Origin: Pseudobythopirellula maris
GTDB taxonomy: Bacteria; Planctomycetota; Planctomycetia; Pirellulales; Lacipirellulaceae
DNA: 64,000 nt
Assembly (NCBI RefSeq): GCF_007859945.1
Contig: NZ_SJPQ01000001.1
Span: forward strand, 1,574,389-1,638,388
Reading direction: 5' to 3'
Under the pieces are notes generated by a model. That model saw nothing but the letters and a program-made list of their open reading frames with translations, did not search any database and had not been told where the DNA came from. Numbering within the stretch: the first letter of the stretch is position 1; every line of letters begins with the position of its first letter. Shown piece after piece: positions 17,716 through 26,709 of this stretch. The position numbers and the translations under genes were made by a program.

Positions 17716-19062
17716 ATGCAGCAACCGATCATCAGCGTCTCCGGACTGCGAGGCGTCGTGGGCAGCTCACTCACGCCCGACCTGGCGGCCCGCTACACGG
17801 CGGCTTTTGTGCAAGGCCTGCCCGCTGGCCGGGTGCTCATCACCCGCGACGGCCGCGCGACCGGCGCCATGCTGGCCGACGCCATCCGCTCGGCGATCGT
17901 CGCCGCCGGCCGCGACGCGCTGGAGGGGGGCGTCGCCGCCACTCCCACCGCGGGCGTGTTGGTGCGCAGCGAGGGCTGCGTCGGCGGCGTGCAGATCTCG
18001 GCCAGCCACAATCCGGCCGAGTACAACGGCATCAAGCTCTTCGGCGGCGACGGCCGCATCTTGCCGGCGGGCGACGGCCAAGCCGTGAAAGACCGCTACT
18101 TAGCCGGCAAGATCGAGTGGCGAGCCCACGACCGGATCGGCGTGGCCGACTGCCTGGACGACACGACCACCGCGCACCTCGAGCTGGTCGAGAAGATCGT
18201 CGACGCCGATCGCATCCGCGCCGCCAAGTTCCGCGTGCTGCTCGACGCGAACCACGGCTCTGGCGCCGTCGTCGGGGCGCCGCTCCTCGAGCGGCTCGGC
18301 TGCGACGTGACCGTGCTCGGCGCCGAGCCCGACGGCGCCTTCGCTCACTTGCCCGAACCGACCGAGACGAACCTCGCGGGCGTCTCGAAGCAGATCGCCG
18401 CGGGCGGCTTTGACGCCGGCTTCTGCCAAGACCCCGACGCCGACCGGCTGGCGATCGTCGACTCGGCGGGCCGCTATCTCGGCGAGGAGCTCACGCTCGC
18501 TCTGTGTGTTGACCATCAACTCCGCCAGCAGCCGGGGCCGATCGTGTCGAACTGCTCCAGCAGCCGCGTGACGCAGGACCTGGCCAAGAAGTACGGCGTG
18601 GCTTTCATCCGATCGGCCGTTGGCGAGGCGAACGTCGTCGACGCGATGCTCGCCGGCGGCGCCGTGCTGGGGGGCGAGGGCGCCGGCGGCGTGATCCACC
18701 CCGCCGTCTGTTTGGTGCGTGACAGCTTCGTCGGCATGGCGATGGTCTTGGACGCGATGGCGTCGCGGAAGAAAACCGTCGCCGAGCTTGCCGACGAGTT
18801 GCCGCAATACGCCATCCACAAGGCCAAGGCCACGGTGGCGCCCGAGAAAGTGCCCGCCCTGCTCGACGCCTTGGAAAAGCACTTCGCCGACGCCACGGCC
18901 GACCGGATGGACGGCCTCAGGCTCGACTGGCCCGACCGCCGCTGGCTGCTCGTGCGCGCGAGCAACACCGAGCCGATCGTGCGGCTCATCGCCGAGGCGC
19001 CCGAGGCTGCGGCCGCCGCGGCGCTCTGTGAGGCGGCCGCCGAGGTAGCCGGGCAGTGCTAG
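17716..19062 (+). CDS. glmM: Phosphohexomutase, phosphoglucosamine mutase-like
   Basis: A 448-residue alpha-D-phosphohexomutase. The phosphoserine loop is 'ISASHNP' (Ser97), the Mg-binding loop is 'DPDADR' (Asp239, 241, 243), the sugar-binding loop is GEGAGG and the phosphate-binding loop is 'RASNTEP'. These fit phosphoglucosamine mutase (GlmM), which makes GlcN-1-P for UDP-GlcNAc, but related phosphomannomutase/phosphoglucomutase activity cannot be excluded because the sugar loop departs from GEQSGH. The UbiA-like gene overlaps its 3' end by seven bases, indicating co-translation. Confidence 0.8.
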   Translation: MQQPIISVSGLRGVVGSSLTPDLAARYTAAFVQGLPAGRVLITRDGRATGAMLADAIRSAIVAAGRDALEGGVAATPTAGVLVRSEGCVGGVQISASHNPAEYNGIKLFGGDGRILPAGDGQAVKDRYLAGKIEWRAHDRIGVADCLDDTTTAHLELVEKIVDADRIRAAKFRVLLDANHGSGAVVGAPLLERLGCDVTVLGAEPDGAFAHLPEPTETNLAGVSKQIAAGGFDAGFCQDPDADRLAIVDSAGRYLGEELTLALCVDHQLRQQPGPIVSNCSSSRVTQDLAKKYGVAFIRSAVGEANVVDAMLAGGAVLGGEGAGGVIHPAVCLVRDSFVGMAMVLDAMASRKKTVAELADELPQYAIHKAKATVAPEKVPALLDALEKHFADATADRMDGLRLDWPDRRWLLVRASNTEPIVRLIAEAPEAAAAAALCEAAAEVAGQC

Positions 19063-19916
19063 GCGGGCGGCTGGCCGACACGGTTCGGGTCTCGCGGCCC
19101 GGCTTCTGGATCACGCACCTTTGGTTCTACCTGCTGCCGCTAGGCGGACGCGACGTGCTCGCCCAGCCGGCATTCTGGCTGGGGGCGATCTACGCCACGG
19201 CGCCGCTCGGGCATCTGCTCTACGGCTGGAACGACCTCGGCGACGAAGCGTCTGACCGCCTCAACCCACGCAAGGGCAACCTGCTGTTCGGCGCCAGGCC
19301 GAGCGACGAGGAGCGGCGCCACTTGCCGCGGAAGATGGCCTTGGTGCAGGCGCCTTTCTGGGCGTTGTTCCTGTGGCTCATCGGGCCAAAGTTTCTGCTC
19401 TGGGCCGCCGCCGCGTGCGCCGTGAATTGGGCCTACAACAACCACCCGCTACGGCTCAAGTCGAGACCGTTGTTTGACCTGGCGAACCAAACCGGTTACC
19501 TGCTGGTGTTCGTGCTGAGCAGTTGGCTCAACGAGGCGCCGCTGCTCGCCTGGCCCGCACAATTGTTCGGCGCCCTGTTCGCCATGCACTCTCACCTGCT
19601 GGGGCAGATCGCCGACGTCGAGCCCGACCGCGCGGCAGGGCGGCAGACCACCGCCGTTTGGCTCGGCGCCGCCGGGGCCAAGCTGCTGACCGCCGCGTTG
19701 CTGCTGGTCGAGGCGATGGTCGTGTGGCGGTGGTTCGACTGTGCGCCGCTCGCTTGGTTCCTCGCCCTGGCGGGCGCCGGCTTCGCCGCCGACCGCGTGC
19801 TGCGCGGCGGACGGCTGGTCAGCGACCGCCAACTCGCCGTGGTGTTCATCGCCTGGAACATCGCCGCGGTGGCGAGCGCCTACTGGGTTTGGCGTGCGGC
19901 GGTTTTTGTAGAGTAA
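19056..19916 (+). CDS. UbiA-family prenyltransferase
   Basis: A 286-residue polytopic membrane protein of the UbiA superfamily, which transfers isoprenyl chains to aromatic or other acceptors. The first Asp-rich motif is N59-D60-xx-D63-xxx-D67 (GWNDLGDEASDRLNP) and the second is 'IADVEPDRAAGRQTTAV' near 187. About eight hydrophobic helices follow. The start is GTG overlapping the mutase stop. The acceptor is not deducible; related planctomycete proteins are annotated only as UbiA family. Confidence 0.8.
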   Translation: MLGGRLADTVRVSRPGFWITHLWFYLLPLGGRDVLAQPAFWLGAIYATAPLGHLLYGWNDLGDEASDRLNPRKGNLLFGARPSDEERRHLPRKMALVQAPFWALFLWLIGPKFLLWAAAACAVNWAYNNHPLRLKSRPLFDLANQTGYLLVFVLSSWLNEAPLLAWPAQLFGALFAMHSHLLGQIADVEPDRAAGRQTTAVWLGAAGAKLLTAALLLVEAMVVWRWFDCAPLAWFLALAGAGFAADRVLRGGRLVSDRQLAVVFIAWNIAAVASAYWVWRAAVFVE

Positions 19917-19917
19917 C

Positions 19918-20001
19918 GAAATCCGAATGACGAACGACGAGCCCGACGGTCACGCCGACAGTCTGGTTTTCATCATTCCTGCTTCGTCATTCCGATTCTC
20001 A
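19918..20001. repeat. Inverted repeat pair between convergent genes
   Basis: GAAATCCGAATGACGAA near 19919 is mirrored imperfectly by TTCGTCATTCCGATTCTC near 19984, in the gap between the UbiA-like and NnrU-like genes. The right arm runs into the NnrU-like stop codon. It could serve as a bidirectional terminator, or may be a dispersed repeat. Confidence 0.4.
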
Positions 20002-20688
20002 CCACACGCCGCGCATCACGCGCCAAGGCGTCGCCCGCTGGTACTCGCGGTAGGCGTCGCCGCGGGAGCGGATCAACTGGGCTTCCTCCAGTGGAATGAA
20101 GCCAAGGAACGAGGCGCCGATCATCGCGCCGAAAAACGCTTGCCCCGCCTGCGGGTGGACCAAAAGCGAGGCGAGCCCCGTGCCAATAGCCGCCCGGTAC
20201 ATCGGGTGCCGCACGCTGGCGTAAGCGCCCTCGGTCATCACCGGCGTCTCGGCGCCCACGGTGTGCGACAGCTCGGCGCCCGGCATGCCGAGCAGCTGGG
20301 CGAGTGCGTCGTAATTGGCGAACTCGAAGAAGCCAAACACGCCGATCAGCATTGCGCAGTAGCCGAGGAACCGCAGCCACTCGGGCGACTCGAACCCCGG
20401 CCCCGGCACGGGCCAGTGCAGGGCGTACACCGCCAGCCAAGTGACCACGGTCACCATGATGTAGATCTGTCGTTCGCCGAGCGAGCCCTCCGGCCGGCCG
20501 TAGAGCAGGCGTTTGCAGGTGGGCGTCATCATCACTAGGTGCACGGCGAAGAACACCCCGTACAGCAGCAAGTTGTAGAAGTAGTTGACCGCCGGCGCGG
20601 CGGCGTCGTAACGAAAGCCCATGAAGAACGCCGCCATCAGCGTCATGAGGCCCATCAGGGCGAAGGGTCCGTAGAGTCTGGCGTACAT
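19999..20688 (-). CDS. NnrU / isoprenylcysteine methyltransferase-like membrane protein
   Basis: A 229-residue polytopic membrane protein with about six hydrophobic segments and the C-terminal signature 'GAYASVRHPMYRA' followed by 'EEAQLIRSRGDAYREYQRATPW' (parts: EEAQLIRSRGDAY, REYQRATPW). The RHPxY plus E-E-x-L...Y-x-x-Y pattern is shared by NnrU proteins and the ICMT/PEMT methyltransferase fold that binds S-adenosylmethionine at the membrane. Without a neighbouring nitrite-reductase or prenyl-protein context its substrate is unknown. It converges on the UbiA-like gene. Confidence 0.7.
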   Translation of the reverse strand: MYARLYGPFALMGLMTLMAAFFMGFRYDAAAPAVNYFYNLLLYGVFFAVHLVMMTPTCKRLLYGRPEGSLGERQIYIMVTVVTWLAVYALHWPVPGPGFESPEWLRFLGYCAMLIGVFGFFEFANYDALAQLLGMPGAELSHTVGAETPVMTEGAYASVRHPMYRAAIGTGLASLLVHPQAGQAFFGAMIGASFLGFIPLEEAQLIRSRGDAYREYQRATPWRVMRGVW

Positions 20689-20791
20689 GCGCGTATCGCT
20701 CCAATCACTGAGTGACGATGTGACGCCGATCCCCTAGTGGTCGGCGGGTGTTGTCGTGCCTGATACCCCGTACGCCGGCCCTCGGCGGCTG

Positions 20792-21370
20792 TTACGGAGG
20801 ATCATTCCGCGGCGCGAGGCGCCGCACCTCTTCAGCAACTTGTGAGAACCGCGCCGCGAGTCCGTCGACCTCGTGGGGTGTCGCAACGTGGAAATCTTTG
20901 AAATCGAAGCCCGGCGCCACGTTGCAGCCCAGCAGCGCCCAGCCGAGAGAGGGGGTATCAGCCTCGCGGTCGGCGAGCCGACAAGCCTGCCAGGTGTTTC
21001 CCGGCACAATCGCCTGCGGCCGCTCGCCCGCGCGCAGATCGGGGCCAAGCCGCAGCTGCGTTGCTGCCCCTTCGGGCGGCAGGAGTAGCATCGCTACCGG
21101 GTCACCCGTGTAATGGTGGAACACTTCGTCGCTCGGCAAGATGTGCCAGGCGGAGTGCTCCTCGGGGGTCATCAGGAAGTAGATCGTCGTGCTGGCGTTA
21201 CGGGTCCCGTCGTAGTCGTCGGGCAGGCCCTCGGCGCCGAGCACCATCGGCGAGCGGAACGTCTCGTTGTAAAACCCCCCTTCCTCAGGCAAGGGGACGA
21301 GCCCCAGCAGGTCGATCACCTCCGAGGCGGTCATGGGAGTGTCGTTGGGAGCCTGTGACTTGTCAGTCAT
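20792..21370 (-). CDS. Cupin family protein (DUF985)
   Basis: A 192-residue single-domain cupin of the DUF985 group. Core features are 'EEGGFYNETFRS', 'STTIYFLMTPEEHSAWH', 'SDEVFHHYTGDPV' (the His/Glu-type cupin motif) and 'GCNVAPGFDFKDFHVA'. A GGAGG Shine-Dalgarno six bases ahead selects the second of two near ATGs. Its start overlaps the stop of the gamma-glutamylcyclotransferase-like gene by eight bases, so the ppx, GGCT-like and cupin genes form a minus-strand operon. Function is unassigned; some relatives are sugar-nucleotide epimerase-like. Confidence 0.75.
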   Translation of the reverse strand: MTDKSQAPNDTPMTASEVIDLLGLVPLPEEGGFYNETFRSPMVLGAEGLPDDYDGTRNASTTIYFLMTPEEHSAWHILPSDEVFHHYTGDPVAMLLLPPEGAATQLRLGPDLRAGERPQAIVPGNTWQACRLADREADTPSLGWALLGCNVAPGFDFKDFHVATPHEVDGLAARFSQVAEEVRRLAPRNDPP

Positions 21371-21809
21371 TGCCATCCTCCATCCAGCAAAACCCGCCGA
21401 AACGGGCCTGAAAAGCGGCCAACGCCCCGCTGGCGACAAACCGTTCGAGCGTCCAAGCCTCGGTGGTGAGCTCGCCCTCACGCCCGGGCGCCATGAGGTA
21501 CGCATCGGCCATGAGACTCACGCCCGTGTTGCTCTCGACTCGGATCTCGAGGCGTTGGTATTGCGATCCCTCAAACCGATCGAGCCGCCGGAGCGCCTCG
21601 GCGTCGAGCCCCGAGTAAACGACGCCCGGCGTTGTTGCGCCCTTCTCAATGACGGCGCCGGGGTAGCCGGCGCCATGGACTCGGAAGGTGGCCAAGTCGT
21701 GCGCTACGGCCGGTGACGACGGGAACTCGCGGCCCACCACGTCGCGCCACACCTCGGCCACTTGCAGCGTGCCGTACGTGAACAGGCGGGTCGGCGGCAT
21801 CGCGGTCAT
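21363..21809 (-). CDS. Gamma-glutamylcyclotransferase-like (AIG2/GGCT) protein
   Basis: A protein of about 148 residues with the GGCT-like fold. The substrate-binding motif 'FTYGTLQ' lies at the N-terminus and the putative catalytic Glu is in 'RFEGSQYQR'. The family includes gamma-glutamylcyclotransferases and gamma-glutamylamine cyclotransferases. The start is placed at MTAMPPTRLF; the longer frame upstream overlaps ppx and is Arg-rich leader. It is sandwiched between ppx (11-bp gap) and the cupin gene (8-bp overlap). Confidence 0.78.
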   Translation of the reverse strand: MTAMPPTRLFTYGTLQVAEVWRDVVGREFPSSPAVAHDLATFRVHGAGYPGAVIEKGATTPGVVYSGLDAEALRRLDRFEGSQYQRLEIRVESNTGVSLMADAYLMAPGREGELTTEAWTLERFVASGALAAFQARFGGFCWMEDGND

Positions 21810-21820
21810 CTTTGAGGGGC

Positions 21821-23419
21821 TTATTTTTCGGCGGCGAAGTAAACCGGCCGGCCGAACACCCGCTCGAACAAGTCGACCTTCCGCCTTGCGGCCCACAGGT
21901 CGACCTCGGCGTCGCCGGTCGAGCGGACCGTCACTTCCACGCCGCCCGCCTTCACGTTGCAACGCACGTCGTTCACGTGCTGCTGGTGCGTGCGGTCGAG
22001 CGCCAGGGCGAGCCGCAAGATCGCGGCCATCTTGGCCACGCGGTCTTGGTCCTCGTCGTTGAGCTGCTTGTACTCGCGGTGCTTCTGCTTCGGGCGCGAG
22101 CCGCGGTGGTAGCGGGCCGTGCAGGCCACGAGCATCAGCTCACGTCGCTCGAAGCCGGGCAGGTCGCTGTTGCGGATCAGCTGATAACTGTGCTTGTGGT
22201 GCTTGTCGAAGTTGATCAGGTAGCCCACGTTGGCCAAGATCGCCGCGGTTTCGATCAGCTCGCGGTCGGCGGGGTCGAGCCCCAGAGGCTCGGCCAGCTC
22301 GGCGTGCAGCTTGCCCGCCAGCCGCGCCGCTTGGCGGGCGTGGGGCAGGTCGACGCCGCAGTTCTCGGCAAGCCGCTCCACGGCGGCACGCGACTGTTCG
22401 GGGGTGATCGCCTCGCTCGGCGAGCTGAGCTCGCGGAGCATCTCCAGCAGCAGGCCGTCGCGCACGCCGCCGGTGTGGACCTGCACCACGTTCACGTTCA
22501 GCCGCCGCATGATCTGCTCGATCACCAGCAAGCCGGCGACGATGATGTCGGCCCGCCGCGGGTTGAGGCCCGTCATCTTGCCGCGCTCCTCGAGCTTCAT
22601 CTTCGCCAGGTCGCTCACCAGGTGGTCGACCTCGGCCAAAGTGGTGCGGTAGCCGCGCACGGTTGGCTCTTCGGCGCCCTCGCGGGCGAGCAGCATCGAC
22701 GCCATCGCCGTGAACGTCCCCCCCGTGCCGTAAAGCATCGAGGGAACGAACGGCGGCTTCTTCACTTGCTTGTCGAGGTCGCGGTCGATCTGCTTGCGGG
22801 CCCGGTCGAGGTCCTTCTTGCTCATCTCCTCGCCGAGCTTGCACCGCTCGGTCAAACGCACCGCGCCGAGCCGCGTGGCGTAGACCTCGTCGACCAGCCC
22901 CGCCGAGGCCATGACGATCTCGGTGCTGCCGCCGCCGATGTCGGCGATCGCCACCTGCTTGCCGGCCACGTCAAAAGCACGGGCCACGCTCATGAACGCC
23001 AGCCGCGCCTCCTCGCGGGCCGAGATCACCTCGACCGTCACACCGGTCTCGGCCTTCACCCGCTCGCAGAACTCGGCGCCGTTCTCGGCGTCACGCACCG
23101 CGCTAGTGGCGATGGCCCGCAGCCGCTCGGCGCCGTAGCCGCGGGCGATCGAGACAAAGTTCTTGAGCGCGCCGAGCGACTCGGCCATCGTATCGGGATC
23201 GAGTTCACCTGTTGCGGCGAGCGAAGCCGCCAGCCGGGTGTTCTCTCGCTCCTCGTCGATCACCCGGTAACCGCTCGGCGTCGACTCGGCCACCACGAGC
23301 CGCACGCTGTTCGAGCCGATGTCGATCGCGGCGATCTTGGCCTCGGCCAAGGGCGCCCTCTCGGGTTCGGCCGGGCCAGCGAGGGTCGGTGTTGGTGCGC
23401 TGTCTGTCATCGGCCTCAT
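21821..23419 (-). CDS. ppx: Ppx/GppA exopolyphosphatase-family phosphatase with HD-like C-terminal domain
   Basis: A 532-residue protein of the Ppx/GppA family, which hydrolyses polyphosphate or pppGpp. The ASKHA phosphate-binding loop 1 is 'AAIDIGSNSVRLVV' near 29-42, a second is 'IADIGGGSTEIV' near 157-168, and adenosine-type 'GTGGTFTAMA' lies near 227. The C-terminal half carries an HD-type helical region ('ILANVGYLINFDKHHKHSYQLI', key residues HHKHS). A Pro/Ala-rich N-terminal tail of about 25 residues is unstructured. It heads the operon with the GGCT-like and cupin genes. Confidence 0.9.
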   Translation of the reverse strand: MRPMTDSAPTPTLAGPAEPERAPLAEAKIAAIDIGSNSVRLVVAESTPSGYRVIDEERENTRLAASLAATGELDPDTMAESLGALKNFVSIARGYGAERLRAIATSAVRDAENGAEFCERVKAETGVTVEVISAREEARLAFMSVARAFDVAGKQVAIADIGGGSTEIVMASAGLVDEVYATRLGAVRLTERCKLGEEMSKKDLDRARKQIDRDLDKQVKKPPFVPSMLYGTGGTFTAMASMLLAREGAEEPTVRGYRTTLAEVDHLVSDLAKMKLEERGKMTGLNPRRADIIVAGLLVIEQIMRRLNVNVVQVHTGGVRDGLLLEMLRELSSPSEAITPEQSRAAVERLAENCGVDLPHARQAARLAGKLHAELAEPLGLDPADRELIETAAILANVGYLINFDKHHKHSYQLIRNSDLPGFERRELMLVACTARYHRGSRPKQKHREYKQLNDEDQDRVAKMAAILRLALALDRTHQQHVNDVRCNVKAGGVEVTVRSTGDAEVDLWAARRKVDLFERVFGRPVYFAAEK

Positions 23420-23788
23420 GATCGGAAGCGTCGCCCCGGCTGTAAAGCCAAGGCGGCGAATCTAGCACAGTTTTTTACGCCTAGAGCTGTTCGAATGTGG
23501 GAGGCGTCTCCGACGCCGATATCGGCATGTCGGGCGTTAACTCCCGCAGCGCGTTGTCGGCCTCGCACAGCCTTCTCGATCCGTGCGAACGAGGCGCCAC
23601 TCCGCCCTCTCGCTGCAACCCGCACGATCGGCTGGCTCCGCCCGTGCCCCGCTGCGGTCTCCTCCGGGCAAACGGCTTACTTCCCCTCCCATCGCCAGTT
23701 AGAATCGGAGCCTCGTCAACCGAGCGCCGCGGCGCCGGGGCTTCTCCCTTCTCCCTTCTCCTCTCTCACCCCTCCTTTCTAAAAAATC
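23420..23788. other. Divergent intergenic region, ppx to symporter
   Basis: A 369-bp spacer without a supported gene. It contains adjacent palindromes GGCGTC-TCC-GACGCC (about 23502-23516) and GCCGATATCGGC (about 23515-23526). These could be repeat elements or operators for either divergent gene. Confidence 0.4.
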
Positions 23789-25813
23789 ATGGCGGCTATC
23801 GACCTCGTAGTGTTCGTCGGCTTCATCGTGGCGGTGATCGGCATCGGCCTCTGGAAGAGCAGAGATGAGAAGTCCGAGGGTGAGAAGGGGGCGGCCGACT
23901 ACTTCCTTGCCGGCCGCGGATTGACCTGGTGGCTGGTCGGTTTCTCGCTGATCGCGGCCAACATCAGCACCGAACAGTTCGTTGGCATGAGCGGCTCGGC
24001 GGCCAACTGGCTCGGCATGGCGATCGCCAGCTACGAGTGGATGGCCGCCATCACGCTGGTCGTCGTAGCCTTCGTCTTCTTGCCCACGTTCCTTAAGAGC
24101 GGCATCTACACGATCCCCGAGTTCCTCGAGTACCGCTACAACGCCTTCGCCCGCACCGTGATGGCCGTCTTCTCGCTGCTCGTGCTGGTCTTGGTGCCGA
24201 CCGTGACGGTCATCTTCTCCGGCGCCAAGGTCATCACGGCCAACTTCCAGGGCCTGGAGTGGGCCGGCATCGAGTTCGGCAACGTGACGCACGGCTGCTA
24301 CCTGATCGGCACGCTGGGCGCCATCTACGTGTTCGCCGGCGGCCTGAAGGCGTGCGCCTGGGCCGACGTGATCCAGGGCGCCGCGCTCGTCATCGGCGGG
24401 GCGATCATCGCCTGGAGCGCCTTTGCCGCGCTCGACAACGCCGACCCCGCCGACCTGATCCAGACCGCCCGCAGTTCCGAAGTGACGGTCGAGGAGATCG
24501 CCGAGGCGTCGCCCATCGAGCGGTTCGTCAAACTTAACGAGGGGGACCTTCCCGAGGGCAAGCTGCACATGGTCCGCGGCGTCGAGGACCCTGAGATTCC
24601 TTGGACCGCGCTGGTCGTCGGCCTGTGGATCCCCAACTTCTTCTACTGGGGCCTCAACCAGTACATCACGCAGCGGACGCTCGGCTCGAAGTCCTTGGCC
24701 GAGGGCCAACGCGGCGTGGTGTTCGCGGCGTTCCTCAAGCTGATCATCCCGTTCGTTGTCGTGATCCCCGGCATCCTGGCGTACAACCTCTTCAGCGGCG
24801 ACCTGCAGACCGACGCCATTAACCGTAACGCGCTGGTCGTGGCCAAGAACTCGCCCGATTTCTACGCCACGCTCCCCGACGCGGTGAAGCCGGCCGACGA
24901 CGCCGAGCGCAACGGCAATCTGTTGGACCGGATCCAGGGCTACTTGGACTCGACCGAAGCGGCCGCCAAGCCGACCGTCTACGGCTTTGAAGAGGCTTAC
25001 GCCGAACTCTACCCTGACGCCGCCGAGCGGTTTGTCGATCACAACCGCTCGGTCCTGGGTGATGTGGCTACGGACGAGGACGCCGGGGGATTGGCCGCCA
25101 CTGCGGCCGCCCAGGCAGCGGTGGCAGGCCGCGACACCGAGTCGTACTCCGTCGAGACCTTGGTCGACCATGACTACGACAACGCCTTCCCCACGCTGAT
25201 CCGTGAGCTGCTGCCCAAGGGGAACGGCCTGAAGGGCTTTGTGCTGGCGGCGATGTTCGGCGCCGTGGTGAGCTCGCTCGCTTCGATGCTCAACTCGGCC
25301 TCGACGATCGCCACGATGGACCTCTACCGCAAGATCGCGCCCGGCGCCTCGCAGGCGTCGCTCGTAGCGATTGGCCGGTTCTTCATCGTGCTGTTCGTCG
25401 GCGTGGCGATGTACCTGGCGCCCATGCTTCAAGGGCCGGAGTTGGGGGGCGTGTTCAAGTACGTCCAAGAGTTCCAGGGCTTCATCTCGCCCGGCATCCT
25501 GGCGATCTTCCTGTTCGGCCTGCTCGTGCACCGGGCGCCGCGGATGGTCGGCACCGTGGGATTGGCCCTCAACCCGTTCCTGTACGGGTACCTCAAGGTC
25601 TATCACTCGGAGATGGCGTTCCTCAACCGCATGGCGATCTGCTTCGGCGTGATCCTGGCGGTGCTGGCCGTGCTGACCGCGCTGTTCCCGCTCAAGGAGC
25701 CGGTCGAGCTGCCGGTGAACGAGGAGATGGACGTCACCGGCTCGCCGGGGGCGAAGCTCGCCGGCATCGGCGTGGTGGTGCTGACGCTCGTGCTCTACGC
25801 GGTTTTCTGGTGA
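23789..25813 (+). CDS. Sodium:solute symporter (SSS / SLC5 family)
   Basis: A 674-residue polytopic sodium:solute symporter. The core shows 'ADYFLAGRGLTWWLVGFSLIAANIS' (parts DYFLAGRGLTWW and SLIAANIST), 'YTIPEFLEYRYN', 'YVFAGGLKACAWADVIQG' and 'FVLAAMFGAVVSSLASMLNSASTIATMD' (key SSLASMLNSAST, the Na-site helix). These match SGLT-like sugar or inositol transporters. Two hydrophilic insertions, around 215-270 and 350-455, are longer than in typical members and the second is Asp/Ala-rich. The substrate is probably a sugar or polyol, inferred only from family. A DUF2007 gene follows 10 bp later. Confidence 0.9.
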   Translation: MAAIDLVVFVGFIVAVIGIGLWKSRDEKSEGEKGAADYFLAGRGLTWWLVGFSLIAANISTEQFVGMSGSAANWLGMAIASYEWMAAITLVVVAFVFLPTFLKSGIYTIPEFLEYRYNAFARTVMAVFSLLVLVLVPTVTVIFSGAKVITANFQGLEWAGIEFGNVTHGCYLIGTLGAIYVFAGGLKACAWADVIQGAALVIGGAIIAWSAFAALDNADPADLIQTARSSEVTVEEIAEASPIERFVKLNEGDLPEGKLHMVRGVEDPEIPWTALVVGLWIPNFFYWGLNQYITQRTLGSKSLAEGQRGVVFAAFLKLIIPFVVVIPGILAYNLFSGDLQTDAINRNALVVAKNSPDFYATLPDAVKPADDAERNGNLLDRIQGYLDSTEAAAKPTVYGFEEAYAELYPDAAERFVDHNRSVLGDVATDEDAGGLAATAAAQAAVAGRDTESYSVETLVDHDYDNAFPTLIRELLPKGNGLKGFVLAAMFGAVVSSLASMLNSASTIATMDLYRKIAPGASQASLVAIGRFFIVLFVGVAMYLAPMLQGPELGGVFKYVQEFQGFISPGILAIFLFGLLVHRAPRMVGTVGLALNPFLYGYLKVYHSEMAFLNRMAICFGVILAVLAVLTALFPLKEPVELPVNEEMDVTGSPGAKLAGIGVVVLTLVLYAVFW

Positions 25814-25823
25814 GGTTGGCCCC

Positions 25824-26252
25824 ATGAATCTTGAAGATCCGATCGCGGCGTTCAACGCCGCAGACAACTTTGAGGCGGCTCATGTCGCCGAGTTGCTGTC
25901 GGCCAAGGGGGTTCCCGCCCAGGTCATCGAAGACACCTCGATGGAGGTCTTCGGTTTTATCAGCGGGGCGCCCCGGGTCATGAATCCACAAGTGTGGGTC
26001 AGCCGGCAGCACAAGAATCGCGCCGCGGAGCTTCTGAACGAATACCGCCAACGGAAGGCGGCCGAAGCCTCCCCGCCGCAGCACGCCGATGGCGCCACCA
26101 TCAGTGCTCAGTGCGAAGAGTGCAGCCGCTTGTCGATGTTCCCTGCTTCGCTCGACGGCACCACGCAGCTGTGCCAGTACTGCAAAGCACACGTCGATGT
26201 CGGCCTGCTGGATTGGGCCGACGTGGACTTCGGCGAGCCGGAAGACGACTGA
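25824..26252 (+). CDS. DUF2007-type protein with zinc-ribbon-like tail
   Basis: A 142-residue small cytoplasmic protein. The N-terminal 70 residues fit the DUF2007 (putative signal-transducing) fold: 'AADNFEAAHVAELLSAKGVPAQVIED' with 'PQVWVSRQHKNRAAELLNEY' (a two-strand, two-helix ferredoxin-like unit). After a short linker, two CxxC pairs (CEEC near 95 and CQYC near 116) form a likely zinc ribbon. It closely follows the symporter and is probably co-transcribed. Function is unknown. Confidence 0.7.
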   Translation: MNLEDPIAAFNAADNFEAAHVAELLSAKGVPAQVIEDTSMEVFGFISGAPRVMNPQVWVSRQHKNRAAELLNEYRQRKAAEASPPQHADGATISAQCEECSRLSMFPASLDGTTQLCQYCKAHVDVGLLDWADVDFGEPEDD

Positions 26253-26284
26253 TGCGGCGCCACCGGGCTGCTTAGCCACGCACT

Positions 26285-26709
26285 GTAGGGACCACCTCGG
26301 TGGCGGCGGGTGGCTGGGGTCGGAGCCGCAGGCGTAGCCCCCAGCAGCCAGCAAGTTGAGACTGCTTCCTTGATTCTCCGGGGGCTTCGCTTCGCTGCGA
26401 CCCCGGCCACCCTGTCCCCCGGCGGATGGGCGTGTACCCAGGGCCGGAACGCCGCGGAGGGCGTTCCCTACAGGGGTCGAATCGGCACAATGGTTTCTAT
26501 GCCCCTACCGCGACGGGTGGCTGGGATCGGAGCCGCAGGCGTAGCCCCCAGCAGCCAGCAAGTTGAGACTGCTTCCTTGATTCTCCGGGAGCTTCGCTGC
26601 GACCCCGGCCACCCTGTCCCTCGGCGGATGGGCGTGTACCCAGGGCCGGAACGCCGCGGAGGGCGTTCCCTACAGGCGGTGATTGGGCACAATGGTCTTT
26701 ATGCCGCTG
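26285..26709. repeat. Tandem ~205-bp duplication reaching into the next gene's start
   Basis: A unit starting GGGTGGCTGGG at 26308 recurs at 26515 (offset 207). Near the right end the offset is 202, because copy 2 lacks five bases in a TTCGC-type run. Both copies carry ACGCC-type hairpins read as GGAACGCC-GCGGA-GGGCGTTCC followed by CTAC (26446-26471 and 26648-26673) and end in ATGCCxCTxCCGCG. The second of these ends is the start of the dihydroorotate-dehydrogenase-like gene, and the first is an orphan copy of its first five codons. A GTAG-headed hairpin also lies at 26285. Confidence 0.8.

Noticed and set aside
23420..23788. Short open frames in the ppx-symporter gap
   Set aside because: They are short and compositionally noisy, without start signals; treated as non-coding.
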